From assembly GCA_017881245.1 (NCBI GenBank), contig JADGRC010000185.1, positions 1-50,481 of the forward strand: a stretch of 50,481 nucleotides of DNA. Reading direction: 5' to 3'. Below the pieces are notes generated by a model, which saw only the letters and a list, made by a program, of their open reading frames with translations, did no database searches and was not told where the DNA came from. The position numbers were made by a program, and so were the translations under genes. The DNA comes from Pseudomonadota bacterium. Lineage in GTDB: Bacteria > Myxococcota_A > Polyangia > Fen-1088. Every line of letters starts with the position of its first letter. The first letter of the stretch is position 1. Below, piece after piece: positions 33,412-41,951 of the stretch.

Positions 33412-34541
33412 TAGGCGGGAGCCCCCCTGTTCTTGGTCGGGCCGCCCGCGACTCGCTCCAGCTCGTCGACAATCTGGCTGGCCGCCGCGGGTCGACCGAG
33501 CTTCGCCATCAATCGCGACATCGCCGCGCGGCGATCGGCGTCGGCGCAAAGGTCGGCGACCAGGCGCGCCAAGGCGGCAGGCGTGGTGCTTGCTTGGTCG
33601 GCGACGATCGCGGCGCCCGCCCGCGCGAACGAGGCGGCATTCCGGCTCTGGTGATCGGCGGCGGCGGTCGGCAAAGGAATTAGTATCGCGGGGCGGCCGA
33701 CCATGGCCAGCTCGGCCAGCGTCAGCGCGCCGGCGCGCCCGACCACCAGTGTGGCAGTGCCGAGCGCCGACGACATGTCGTCGATGAACGGCCGTACGTC
33801 GACGAGACCGGTCAACCCCAGCTCGGCATATCTCTCGCGAACGCGCGCCTCGTCGGATGGGCCGGTCTGATGCACGATGCGCGGAAGACGGCCCTCGCCG
33901 TGCAATACAGCCGCCGCGCCGATGACCAAATCATTGACGGCGCGCGCACCCTGACTGCCGCCGACAACCAAGACCGTCATGGACCCCGAAGGCCCCGAAG
34001 TGGTCGCTTTTGGCGCAGCGGCGGTGGTGGATGGCTGCAAGAACTTCCGACGCACGGGGTTTCCCGCGAGCACGGTCTTGCGACGCGCGAAGAACGCCGC
34101 CGCGTCCTCGAAGGCGATGAAGACCCGCGTCACGAAACGACCCAATAACCGATTCGTGAAGCCCGGATGGCTGTTCTGCTCCTGGATCGCGGTCGGATAT
34201 CCGAGCAGCGCGGCCGTCAATACGATGGGCCCCGAGGCGTATCCTCCGACGCCAACTACCAGATCGGGACGGAATTTCTTCAAGATCCCCCGCGACGCGA
34301 AGAACGCGGCGGGCAAGCGCAAAAGGCCCTTCACGAAACGACCCGCGCCCACGCGATTGAGGCCGCTCACATCCAAGACTTCCAGGCGAAACCCGGCCGC
34401 GGGCACCAACTTCGATTCCAGGCCCCGGGCTGTGCCCACGAAAAGGACCTGATTGCCAGGACGCCCGGTCACCTCCTCGGCAATCGCGATTCCCGGATTA
34501 AGGTGGCCGCCAGTACCACCGCCCGCGATCAACACACGCAT
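33411..34541 (-). CDS. murG: UDP-GlcNAc:lipid I N-acetylglucosaminyltransferase
   Basis: Peripheral inner-membrane GT28 enzyme that converts lipid I to lipid II. 376 residues starting [24 protein letters not shown]; further motifs: [79 protein letters not shown] start 9 nt upstream (ATG 34550, inside ftsW) is possible; I prefer 34541, the standard MurG N-terminus lying just after the ftsW stop. Overlaps murC as TAATG. Confidence 0.96.
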   Translation of the reverse strand: MRVLIAGGGTGGHLNPGIAIAEEVTGRPGNQVLFVGTARGLESKLVPAAGFRLEVLDVSGLNRVGAGRFVKGLLRLPAAFFASRGILKKFRPDLVVGVGGYASGPIVLTAALLGYPTAIQEQNSHPGFTNRLLGRFVTRVFIAFEDAAAFFARRKTVLAGNPVRRKFLQPSTTAAAPKATTSGPSGSMTVLVVGGSQGARAVNDLVIGAAAVLHGEGRLPRIVHQTGPSDEARVRERYAELGLTGLVDVRPFIDDMSSALGTATLVVGRAGALTLAELAMVGRPAILIPLPTAAADHQSRNAASFARAGAAIVADQASTTPAALARLVADLCADADRRAAMSRLMAKLGRPAAASQIVDELERVAGGPTKNRGAPA

Positions 34542-34542
34542 G

Positions 34543-35949
34543 TCAAACATCCCGCACCGGCGGCGGTGTCTCCCCTTGCACGGGTGGCGCCGCGCGCGAA
34601 CGCCTGCGCGGGGAACCCACCTCGACGATCAGGCGCGGACCTTGTTCGACGCGCTTGTTCGCGGAACGTCCGCCGGGGGAGCGGCCGCCCCACCACAACA
34701 AGTCTCGCGGCTCCGGGTTGCGCGCCGAGATATTGGCGAGTACCCCGGCCATGAACAGGCTGACCACCAACGACGTCCCGCCGTAACTGATGAACGGCAA
34801 GGGCAGCCCCTTGGTGGGCAGTGATCCCAAAACCACGCCGATGTTGATTAGCGCCTGCAGACCGAACATCGCGCTGATGCCGAACGCCAGGTACGACCCG
34901 AACAGATCGCGCGCCCGCATCGCCGCCCGCAGGCCGCGCCAGACCAGAACCGCGAACGCGACAATCACGAACGAAACGCCGACCAGACCCAGTTCCTCAC
35001 CGACGATCGACAGGATGAAATCCGTGTGCGCTTCGGGGAGGAAGAACAACTTCTGGCGCCCATCCCCGAGGCCCAGGCCGGTCACGCCGCCCGAACCGAC
35101 GCTGATCAGCGATTCCGTGATCTGGTAACCCACATCGCGCCGAAACGCCCACGGATCCAGGAACGCCAACATGCGCCGCATCCGAAAGGGGGTCGACACG
35201 ATGAATTTCCAGCCAACCGGGGCCGCCACCAACACGGCCAGGATCAGGTAGCTCGTACGCGTCCCCGCGATGAACAGCAAACCCAACGCGACCAGACCAA
35301 AAATGACGGCCGTTCCCAGATCGGGTTGCTTCAACAGCAGGCCCATCATCACGCCTGTCACCACGAGCGGAGGAAGGAAGCCGACCGAAAAGTCGCGGAC
35401 CTTCTCCGCCTTACGGGCCAAGAGCGTGGCCAAATAGACGCACAAGGCGAACTTGGCCAGCTCCCCGGGTTGAAACGACAACGGGCCGAGGCGGAACCAG
35501 CGGATGGCTCCCCCGGCGCGCGACCCGATCTTCAGGACCGCCACCAGAGACACAATGCTGACAAACAACAGCGGATAGGCCAGGCGGCGAAAGACGCCGT
35601 AGTCCACCCTCAGCGCGATCGTGAAGGCGATCAGTCCCAACAGCGCATAAATGAGCTCCCGTTTCAGGAAGTAGAATGCATCGCCATACTTTCGCGCGGC
35701 GAACACAGCGCCGGAAGAGAAGATCATGACGCCGCCGAAGGCCGCCAAGATGAGCACGGTGCCACACAACATGCGGTCCACCCCCACCTCGCTCGGACGA
35801 ATCATGCCGGCCACCGTGGCTGGCCCCGACTGGGGCGCTGGGGACGACACGAACCATCCGCGCAACCCGCCCCAAGCATTGCTGAGGAACGCGCGCGTCC
35901 GGCCCGCTCCGCTCGCGTGTCCGCCCGTCATCCCCGGTGACATGGACAC
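34543..35949 (-). CDS. ftsW: Lipid II polymerase / septal SEDS protein FtsW
   Basis: 468 residues, ten predicted transmembrane helices, SEDS glycosyltransferase partnered with FtsI. Family motifs: MIFSSGAVFAARKYGD, FLKRELIYALLGL, GAIRWFRLGPLSFQPGELAKFALCVYLA, LLLKQPDLGTAV, GLGLGDGRQKLFFLPEAHTDFI, GLPLPFISYGGTSLVVSL. It has an unusual ~48-residue N-terminal extension before the core and a basic ~45-residue C-tail. GTG 35949 and ATG 35943 are alternative starts; both lie within a 77-bp tandem duplication (35896-36049), so the start region is present twice. Confidence 0.94.
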   Translation of the reverse strand: MSMSPGMTGGHASGAGRTRAFLSNAWGGLRGWFVSSPAPQSGPATVAGMIRPSEVGVDRMLCGTVLILAAFGGVMIFSSGAVFAARKYGDAFYFLKRELIYALLGLIAFTIALRVDYGVFRRLAYPLLFVSIVSLVAVLKIGSRAGGAIRWFRLGPLSFQPGELAKFALCVYLATLLARKAEKVRDFSVGFLPPLVVTGVMMGLLLKQPDLGTAVIFGLVALGLLFIAGTRTSYLILAVLVAAPVGWKFIVSTPFRMRRMLAFLDPWAFRRDVGYQITESLISVGSGGVTGLGLGDGRQKLFFLPEAHTDFILSIVGEELGLVGVSFVIVAFAVLVWRGLRAAMRARDLFGSYLAFGISAMFGLQALINIGVVLGSLPTKGLPLPFISYGGTSLVVSLFMAGVLANISARNPEPRDLLWWGGRSPGGRSANKRVEQGPRLIVEVGSPRRRSRAAPPVQGETPPPVRDV

Positions 35950-36049
35950 CGACCTTCCTGACGTTGCGTCCGCGTCCGGCCCGCTCCGCTCGCGCGTCCG
36001 CCCGTCATCCCCGGTGACATGGACACCGACCTTCCCGACGTTGCGGTCC
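35896..36049. repeat. 77-bp tandem duplication of ftsW start region
   Basis: Two copies, 35896-35972 and 35973-36049, differing at only a few positions. Each contains the ftsW leader, GTG/ATG start and first ~17 codons (minus strand). The upstream copy starts a 32-codon ORF (GTG 36026) whose TGA at 35928-35930 lies just inside the functional ftsW ORF, because 77 is not a multiple of 3. This fills the whole murD-ftsW gap and suggests a recent duplication. Confidence 0.93.
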
Positions 36050-36057
36050 CCGCGAAT

Positions 36058-37437
36058 TCATTGCATGGCCTCGTCACCCACGATCGCGCGCACGGCCGCG
36101 CGAAACACTTCGGCGCGATGGGCATAGTCGCGAAACATGTCGAAGCTGGAACAGGCGGGCGACAGTACGACGGCGTCCCCCCTCACGGCGGCAACAGACG
36201 CCTTTTCGACCGCTTCCTCCAGTGTTCGGGCGCGCAAGATCTTGTCCTCAGGCATGACGAAGCGGAACGACGCCGCGATGCGATCGGCGGCCTCGCCGAT
36301 CAGAACCGCGGCGCGACCAACGCGGGCGAACACTTCGGCCAAGGGGGCGTAGTCTCCCCCTTTGTCGCGTCCGCCGGCGATCAACACGACCGGCCGCGGG
36401 AATCCCGACAACGCCGCGGCAACCGCCCCGACGTTGGTCCCCTTCGAATCGTCGTAGTATTCGACTCCACGCGCCTCCGCGACCAGTTCCATGCGATGGG
36501 CAAGAGCGCGAAATTCGAGCAGCGACCGCCGGGCCTCCGATGGTGTCGCCCCCGCCAAGCGCCCCGCCAGCAGCGCCGCCAACGCGTTTTCGTGGTTGTG
36601 ACGGCCGACCAGGGACGGATTGTTCGTCGGGTATCGCTCGATGTCGCCACCCCGCAGGCGCACGCACAAGGCCTCGGCCTCCAACCACCCGCCGTCTTTG
36701 CGTTTGCCCGAGGTTGAAAACAGGATCTGGCGTGCGGCGGTGCCTTCCGCGCAGCGACGGGCGACGGCGTCGTCGGCGTTCACGACGGCGAAGTCGGACG
36801 CCCCCTGTCGCGCGAAGATCTTCGACTTGGCTGCGGCGTAGGCATCGAAATCCGCATAGCGATCCAGGTGATCCGGCGTCACGTTCAACAGCACGGCGAT
36901 CCGAGGGTGAAAGTCTTCCACGGTCTCCAGTTGAAAACTGGATGCTTCGACGACTAGAAGACCGCCCGGCTCGGCCGCGCGGCTTCCCACGGCCTCACAA
37001 AGTGGTTCGCCAAGGTTGCCCCCGACAAACGTCGGGTAGCCGCTGGCCCTGATGATCGCGCCACACAAGGTGGTCGTGGTCGACTTTCCATTGGTGCCGG
37101 TAATCGCAACGATGGTTCCTTTGATGAGGCGCGACGCAAACTCCATTTCGCCGGTGATGGGTACACCCGCTTTCGCGGCGGCATCGAGCGCGGGCAGGCG
37201 CGGAATGCCCGGCGAAAGAACGATCAAGTCCGCGGCAAGGAAGGTCTCCTGTTTGTGTTCTCCCAGCTCTTGGGCGACACCATCCGGGAGCTTGGCGACG
37301 GCGTCACGGAGCGTCTCCGCGGCGCGAATGTCGGTCACGGTGACACGGGCACCGCGCGCGGCTGCTACACGCGCTGCCGCCAAGCCCGAACGGCCGAGGC
37401 CCACAATCAGGACGCTTTTGTCTTGTAGTTCAATCAC
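36058..37437 (-). CDS. murD: UDP-N-acetylmuramoyl-L-alanine--D-glutamate ligase
   Basis: Cytoplasmic Mur ligase, 459 residues. Opening KSVLIVGLGRSGLAAARVAA, DLIVLSPGIP, P-loop VAITGTNGKSTTTTL, VVEASSFQLETV, VTPDHLDRYADFDAYAAAK, GRHNHENALAA, EYYDDSKGTNVGAV, VLIAGGRDKGGDY and VVLSPACSSFDMFRDYAHRAEVF are canonical MurD signatures. It follows mraY by 9 nt. The gap to ftsW is filled by the 77-bp duplication. Confidence 0.97.
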   Translation of the reverse strand: MIELQDKSVLIVGLGRSGLAAARVAAARGARVTVTDIRAAETLRDAVAKLPDGVAQELGEHKQETFLAADLIVLSPGIPRLPALDAAAKAGVPITGEMEFASRLIKGTIVAITGTNGKSTTTTLCGAIIRASGYPTFVGGNLGEPLCEAVGSRAAEPGGLLVVEASSFQLETVEDFHPRIAVLLNVTPDHLDRYADFDAYAAAKSKIFARQGASDFAVVNADDAVARRCAEGTAARQILFSTSGKRKDGGWLEAEALCVRLRGGDIERYPTNNPSLVGRHNHENALAALLAGRLAGATPSEARRSLLEFRALAHRMELVAEARGVEYYDDSKGTNVGAVAAALSGFPRPVVLIAGGRDKGGDYAPLAEVFARVGRAAVLIGEAADRIAASFRFVMPEDKILRARTLEEAVEKASVAAVRGDAVVLSPACSSFDMFRDYAHRAEVFRAAVRAIVGDEAMQ

Positions 37438-37446
37438 GGGTGGGAT

Positions 37447-38559
37447 TCACCTGACCTTCAGGGTCAGGATCAGTCCCAGAATGGCGCAAGCGAAGGATAC
37501 GATCCAAAAACGCACCACGATTCGTGATTCCGGCCAGCCCAGCTTCTCGAAATGGTGGTGAATCGGGGCCATCAGGAAGATCCGCTTCTTGGTCCGCTTG
37601 TAGTACCCGACCTGGATGATGTCGCTGACGGCCTCCAGGACGAAGACCCCCCCGATGATGGGCAGGGACAGCTCCGTCTTGGTCGCCAGAGCCACGAACC
37701 CGAGAGCGCCCCCCAACGCAAGGGCACCGACGTCGCCCATGAACACCTGCGCGGGGTGGGTGTTGAACCAAAGGAAGCCGATGCCGGCGCCGCCCATCGC
37801 GCCACAGAAGATCGCCAGCTCCCCTGCGCCGCGCACGGGCGCCATACCCAGATACTCGGCGATGTTGAAATCGCGCAGAGTCGTGCCCGCCGCGTAGGCG
37901 AGCAACATGAACGTGAACGAGCAGACTATGACCGGCCCGATCGCCAGTCCATCGAGGCCGTCGGTGAGATTCACAGCGTTGGATTCGGCCAGAAGAACGA
38001 AGATCCCGAACGCGATGTACGCGCCGATGGGCAACACAACCGGAAAACGATCGAAATTGAGCAGGGGTGGCGCCAATCGCAGCCTCACCTCGACGGGCAG
38101 GGCGTCACCAGTGAACAGCAACGCCACGGCAAGGCCGCCAATGATGAATTGTCCTAGCAGCTTGAGACGCCCAGGCAGGCCTTTCTTGTTCTTGCGCGTG
38201 ATCTTCAGATAGTCGTCGAAAAAACCGATTGCCCCGAAACCCACGGTCACAAGCAGCGTCAGCCAGACCAGCGTGCTCCGCAGATCGCACCACAGCAAGG
38301 TGGCGGCGACGAGCGCCAGGATGATTAGCGTGCCCCCCATCGTGGGCGTGCCGCTCTTCGCCGCGTGGGTCGTGGGGCCGTCGTCGCGGATGACTTCGCC
38401 CAGCTGGTGCGCACGGGCGCGGCGGATGAACCAGGGCGCGACGGCAAACGTGATCAGCAACGACGTCAGCGTCGCCAGACCCATGCGCGTGGAAACGTAG
38501 CGAAATACATTTGCTCCCGGAATACTCTCGCGGAAGTGGTGAAAGAGATGAAAGAGCAC
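37447..38559 (-). CDS. mraY: Phospho-N-acetylmuramoyl-pentapeptide transferase
   Basis: 370 residues, ten transmembrane helices; makes lipid I from UDP-MurNAc-pentapeptide and undecaprenyl phosphate. Signatures: RDDGPTTHAAKSGTPTMGGTLII, GFFDDYLKITRKNKKGL, LTDGLDGLAIGPVI, VFMGDVGALALGGALGFVAL, APIHHHFEKLGWPE. The GTG start has GGAGG 9 nt upstream. The 84-nt gap to murF holds this ribosome-binding site and no other feature I can support. Confidence 0.97.
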   Translation of the reverse strand: MLFHLFHHFRESIPGANVFRYVSTRMGLATLTSLLITFAVAPWFIRRARAHQLGEVIRDDGPTTHAAKSGTPTMGGTLIILALVAATLLWCDLRSTLVWLTLLVTVGFGAIGFFDDYLKITRKNKKGLPGRLKLLGQFIIGGLAVALLFTGDALPVEVRLRLAPPLLNFDRFPVVLPIGAYIAFGIFVLLAESNAVNLTDGLDGLAIGPVIVCSFTFMLLAYAAGTTLRDFNIAEYLGMAPVRGAGELAIFCGAMGGAGIGFLWFNTHPAQVFMGDVGALALGGALGFVALATKTELSLPIIGGVFVLEAVSDIIQVGYYKRTKKRIFLMAPIHHHFEKLGWPESRIVVRFWIVSFACAILGLILTLKVR

Positions 38560-38643
38560 TCTCGGGCGCCTCCGTGGTTTTGGCCTGGGTGTCTAGCAGC
38601 CGTCGCCGCCCGCTCGCTCCGCGTGGGGTCGTCCCAAAGAGTT

Positions 38644-40170
38644 CTAAGCGATCGGAGTCTGCTTCCGAAATTCTTCCACCAACGAATCGATGGCACGCTC
38701 AAGACGCATGCCGCGCGACGCCTTGACCAAAATCCAGTCCCCTGGTCGTGACCAGGACGCGATCGCGCTGGCGACGGCTTTCGGGTCAGCGTCACAAATC
38801 ACACGCGTCGCGTCGAGGCCAACGGCGCGCGCCCCCATTGCGATCTGGGCGCCCAGGTCTCCGAGCACGCCAAGACCGGCCAGCCGAACGCCCGCCTCGC
38901 GTCCAAGCTCCCGGTGCAGCTCGCGCGCATCCAGCCCGATCTCCAACATGTCCCCGAGGATGGCGAACGCCCGGCCACCGAAACGCGCCGTCGATTCGAA
39001 GAGCGCACCGAGCGCCGCGCGCATCGAGTCCGGGTTGGCGTTGTAACAGTCGTCCAAGATGATTCGCCCGGCCACGGTGATCGGGAGCGATCGGTGCGGC
39101 GGCAGCACCGTCCGGGAAAGCGCGCGCGCCGCATCGGGAATTGGAACTTGCAAAGCCGCCGCCACCGCCAGGGCCGCGGCGCCGTTTCGCGCGTTGTGCA
39201 GGCCCGCGAGAGGCAGTCGCGCCACCACAGGTTGCCGGCGCACGGCGTAGCGCACGACCTGTCCGGCGACGCCCGCGGGCAGGCTCTCCAGGATGACAAC
39301 GTCGAGACCCGAGGCCGGCGCCATGCCCGCCCCTTCGAAATGAAGCTTTCGCGAGTCTGGTAGGTGCGCGGCCTGGGCTTCAATCAGGGCGTCGCCGCCG
39401 GGCAGGACGGCGATTCCACCGTCGCGAAGCGCCACGAAGAGCTCGCCCTTGGCCCGAGCGATTTCTTCGATCGATCCGAGCAATCCCAGGTGGGCGCCGG
39501 CCACGTTGGTTATGACGCCGACATGCGGTCGGGCGATGTCGGCGAGGAGCGCGATCTGTCCGCGTCCGCGCATCGCCATCTCGAGGACCCAAAACTCCTC
39601 GTCGCCAGAGGCGCCTATGATGGTCAAGGGCAACCCGATCTCCGTGTTGTAATTGCCCCGCGTCTCCAGCACGCGGCCCGCCGCGCCCAGCGCCGCGGCC
39701 GTCAGTTCACGGGTCGTCGTCTTGCCGTTCGATCCCGTGATGCCGACGACACGGCCCGAAAAGTCGGCCCGGATCGCGCGCGCCAGATCGGCGAGTGCGG
39801 CCAACGGATCGTCGACACCGATCACCGGAATGGCAGCCGAACCGCCATTGGGACCGCGCAATTCCGAAGGAAGCCCGCGCCGAATGTCCACCACCAGGGC
39901 GGCCGCACCCATCACGGTCGCCGCCGCGCAGTAGTCATAGCCATCGACTTTCTCGCCGGGAAGCGCGAAGAACATCTCGCCCGGCCGCACGAGACGGCTG
40001 TCGAAGGCGGCGCCTGCGAAAGCGGCGTCCGGCGACGATGGACCGAGCAGGCGGCCGCGCATCGCATGAACCGCGAACGCGACCGTGCGCGTGGCCGGGC
40101 GTAGTCCGACGTCAGGGACGGAAGAGGTCGCTCGGGCCTCTGCCCGCGGTTCAACGCGCGACCCCGTCAC
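38644..40170 (-). CDS. murF: UDP-MurNAc-tripeptide--D-alanyl-D-alanine ligase
   Basis: 508 residues, slightly longer than usual because of a ~35-residue N-terminal leader. Motifs: AAFDSRLVRPGEMFFALPGEKVDGYDY (substrate domain), VVGITGSNGKTTTRELTAAAL (P-loop), TRGNYNTEIGLPLTII, VITNVAGAHLGLLGSIEEIARAKGEL, ILDDCYNANPDSMRAAL, ILGDMLEIG. It adds D-Ala-D-Ala to the stem peptide. GTG start overlaps the murE stop (GTGA). As ddl is absent from the cluster, D-Ala-D-Ala must come from elsewhere. Confidence 0.96.
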   Translation of the reverse strand: MTGSRVEPRAEARATSSVPDVGLRPATRTVAFAVHAMRGRLLGPSSPDAAFAGAAFDSRLVRPGEMFFALPGEKVDGYDYCAAATVMGAAALVVDIRRGLPSELRGPNGGSAAIPVIGVDDPLAALADLARAIRADFSGRVVGITGSNGKTTTRELTAAALGAAGRVLETRGNYNTEIGLPLTIIGASGDEEFWVLEMAMRGRGQIALLADIARPHVGVITNVAGAHLGLLGSIEEIARAKGELFVALRDGGIAVLPGGDALIEAQAAHLPDSRKLHFEGAGMAPASGLDVVILESLPAGVAGQVVRYAVRRQPVVARLPLAGLHNARNGAAALAVAAALQVPIPDAARALSRTVLPPHRSLPITVAGRIILDDCYNANPDSMRAALGALFESTARFGGRAFAILGDMLEIGLDARELHRELGREAGVRLAGLGVLGDLGAQIAMGARAVGLDATRVICDADPKAVASAIASWSRPGDWILVKASRGMRLERAIDSLVEEFRKQTPIA

Positions 40171-41849
40171 GGTGTCGGTCCTCCCGAGGCTTTCGCCGAG
40201 AATGCGGCGGCTGCTTCCTCGCGATCGTCGAAGTGAACTCGATTTGCACCGATGACCTGGTAGTCCTCATGGCCCTTCCCGGCGATCAGAACGACGTCGC
40301 CGGCACGAGCAGCGGCTACCGCCCTTCGAATGGCCACCCGGCGATCGGACGCGATGTGAAAGGTCCCCCGCGCGGCCTGAACCCCGGCCGTTGGCAAGCG
40401 GGCCCAATTCGTAAGACTCGCCGCGGTCTCGAGGTCGCGCCCGCCCTGACGGCGCACTCCGTCGACGATCATGGCGATGATCTGGTCCGGATCCTCGCCG
40501 CGCGGATTGTCCGACGTGACGATGGCCAGATCACTGGCGGAGGCCGCCACCTGCCCCATCAACGGTCGCTTGGTCCTATCGCGATCCCCGCCACAACCGA
40601 AGACCACCATCAGGCGTCCGGCCGCCCCGACCAGAGGCCGAACCGCGGCCAACGCGCGTTCGAGGGCATCGGGCGTGTGCGCATAGTCCACCACGCACAG
40701 GACACCCTCTTCGTTGGGGACGCGCTCCAAGCGACCCGGCACGCCGTTCAAGCGTTCGATGCCGGCCGCGATCGCCGACGCACCAAGACCCCGCGCGATG
40801 CCCATGCCCACAGCCAACACAAGGTTGGCCAAATTGAAACCCCCGACGAGCGGCGATGTGATCGCGATCGGCCCGATCGGGGTGGCCACCCGCGCGCGGA
40901 TCCCCACCGCCGACATCGCGACGGATTCGACCACGACATCGGCGCCCGCGGTTCCTGGGGTTGCCGCGACGCCGAGCACGGATAGTCCCCCGACAGCCGC
41001 GGTCACCCGCGCCCGCATCGCGCGGCCTTCTGGAAGATCGACGGGCAGGACGGCAACGCCCGCCGCCGGGTCCAGCAGCCGCGCGAAGAGCAAGGCCTTG
41101 GCGTCGAAATACCGCGCCATCGATCCGTGATAATCGAGGTGATCCTGGGTGACGTTGGTGAGACCGGCCACACGAAACCGACAGCCGTCGAGCCGTCCCT
41201 GGTCGAGGGCGTGGGACGATGCCTCGAGGACCACATCGCGGACACCCGCGAGCCGCATGTCAGCCAACAAGGAATGCAACGCCAGCGTTCCGGGCGTGGT
41301 CAACGGTGCTGGCCGCGACAGGAACGCCTCCCCGCCGGCCCTCGATTCGGGACCGACCCGATACGCGATGGTTCCGATCACGCCGGCGCGAATTCCCGCG
41401 GCGGCCAACATCGATTCGAGCAGGTAAGTCGTGGTGGTCTTGCCGTTGGTGCCGGTCACCGCGCTCAACGTAAGATCGCGCGCCGACCCAAAGCGATTCG
41501 CCGCGATCGTCGCCAAGGCCCGCCGCGCGTTCGGTACCGTCACCACCGTACCGGAGAACCCATCTGGCAATCCACTGAACCCGGCGAGCGCTGACCCACC
41601 GTGACCGCCGCTCGGCGATCCGGACTGATGGTGCGCGGCTCGTTCGACCACCAGGACGACGGCCTGGCGCGCCACCGCGTCGGCCAGGAACTGGCGGCCG
41701 TCCACCACGGCGCCCGAAACCGCCACGAACAGGTCACCAGGTGCGACCAGGCGTGAATCGTCGCGAACTTCGCGAACCTCGACGGCGTCCCCCGACTCGC
41801 CGGCGATCTGAACGTCATCCAAACCGTTGAGCAGGTCCCCGAGCTTCAT
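40167..41849 (-). CDS. murE: UDP-MurNAc-L-Ala-D-Glu--meso-diaminopimelate ligase
   Basis: 560 residues from ATG 41849 (MKLGDLLNGLDD), preferred to the ORF start at 41912 because MurE proteins begin with this helix. Features: VRDDSRLVAPGDLFVAVSGA, VTGTNGKTTTTYLLESML, LTNVTQDHLDYHGSMARYFDAKALLF, VVDYAHTPDALERAL and DNPRGEDP. The DNPR motif indicates meso-diaminopimelate rather than lysine as the third residue. It contains a Gly/Ser-rich insert (HHQSGSPSGGHGGS) near residue 75. Coupled with murF; a ~100-nt gap separates it from ftsI. Confidence 0.96.
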   Translation of the reverse strand: MKLGDLLNGLDDVQIAGESGDAVEVREVRDDSRLVAPGDLFVAVSGAVVDGRQFLADAVARQAVVLVVERAAHHQSGSPSGGHGGSALAGFSGLPDGFSGTVVTVPNARRALATIAANRFGSARDLTLSAVTGTNGKTTTTYLLESMLAAAGIRAGVIGTIAYRVGPESRAGGEAFLSRPAPLTTPGTLALHSLLADMRLAGVRDVVLEASSHALDQGRLDGCRFRVAGLTNVTQDHLDYHGSMARYFDAKALLFARLLDPAAGVAVLPVDLPEGRAMRARVTAAVGGLSVLGVAATPGTAGADVVVESVAMSAVGIRARVATPIGPIAITSPLVGGFNLANLVLAVGMGIARGLGASAIAAGIERLNGVPGRLERVPNEEGVLCVVDYAHTPDALERALAAVRPLVGAAGRLMVVFGCGGDRDRTKRPLMGQVAASASDLAIVTSDNPRGEDPDQIIAMIVDGVRRQGGRDLETAASLTNWARLPTAGVQAARGTFHIASDRRVAIRRAVAAARAGDVVLIAGKGHEDYQVIGANRVHFDDREEAAAAFSAKASGGPTP

Positions 41850-41951
41850 CCCGCCCGCCGCCACGTAGGAGGTTCGATCCGGGCTGGTCCGCGGGGCAGC
41901 ATGTTCGCGCAATTTAGCATGCGCCTGGCCGGCTCATGCCGGCGATTGCCG

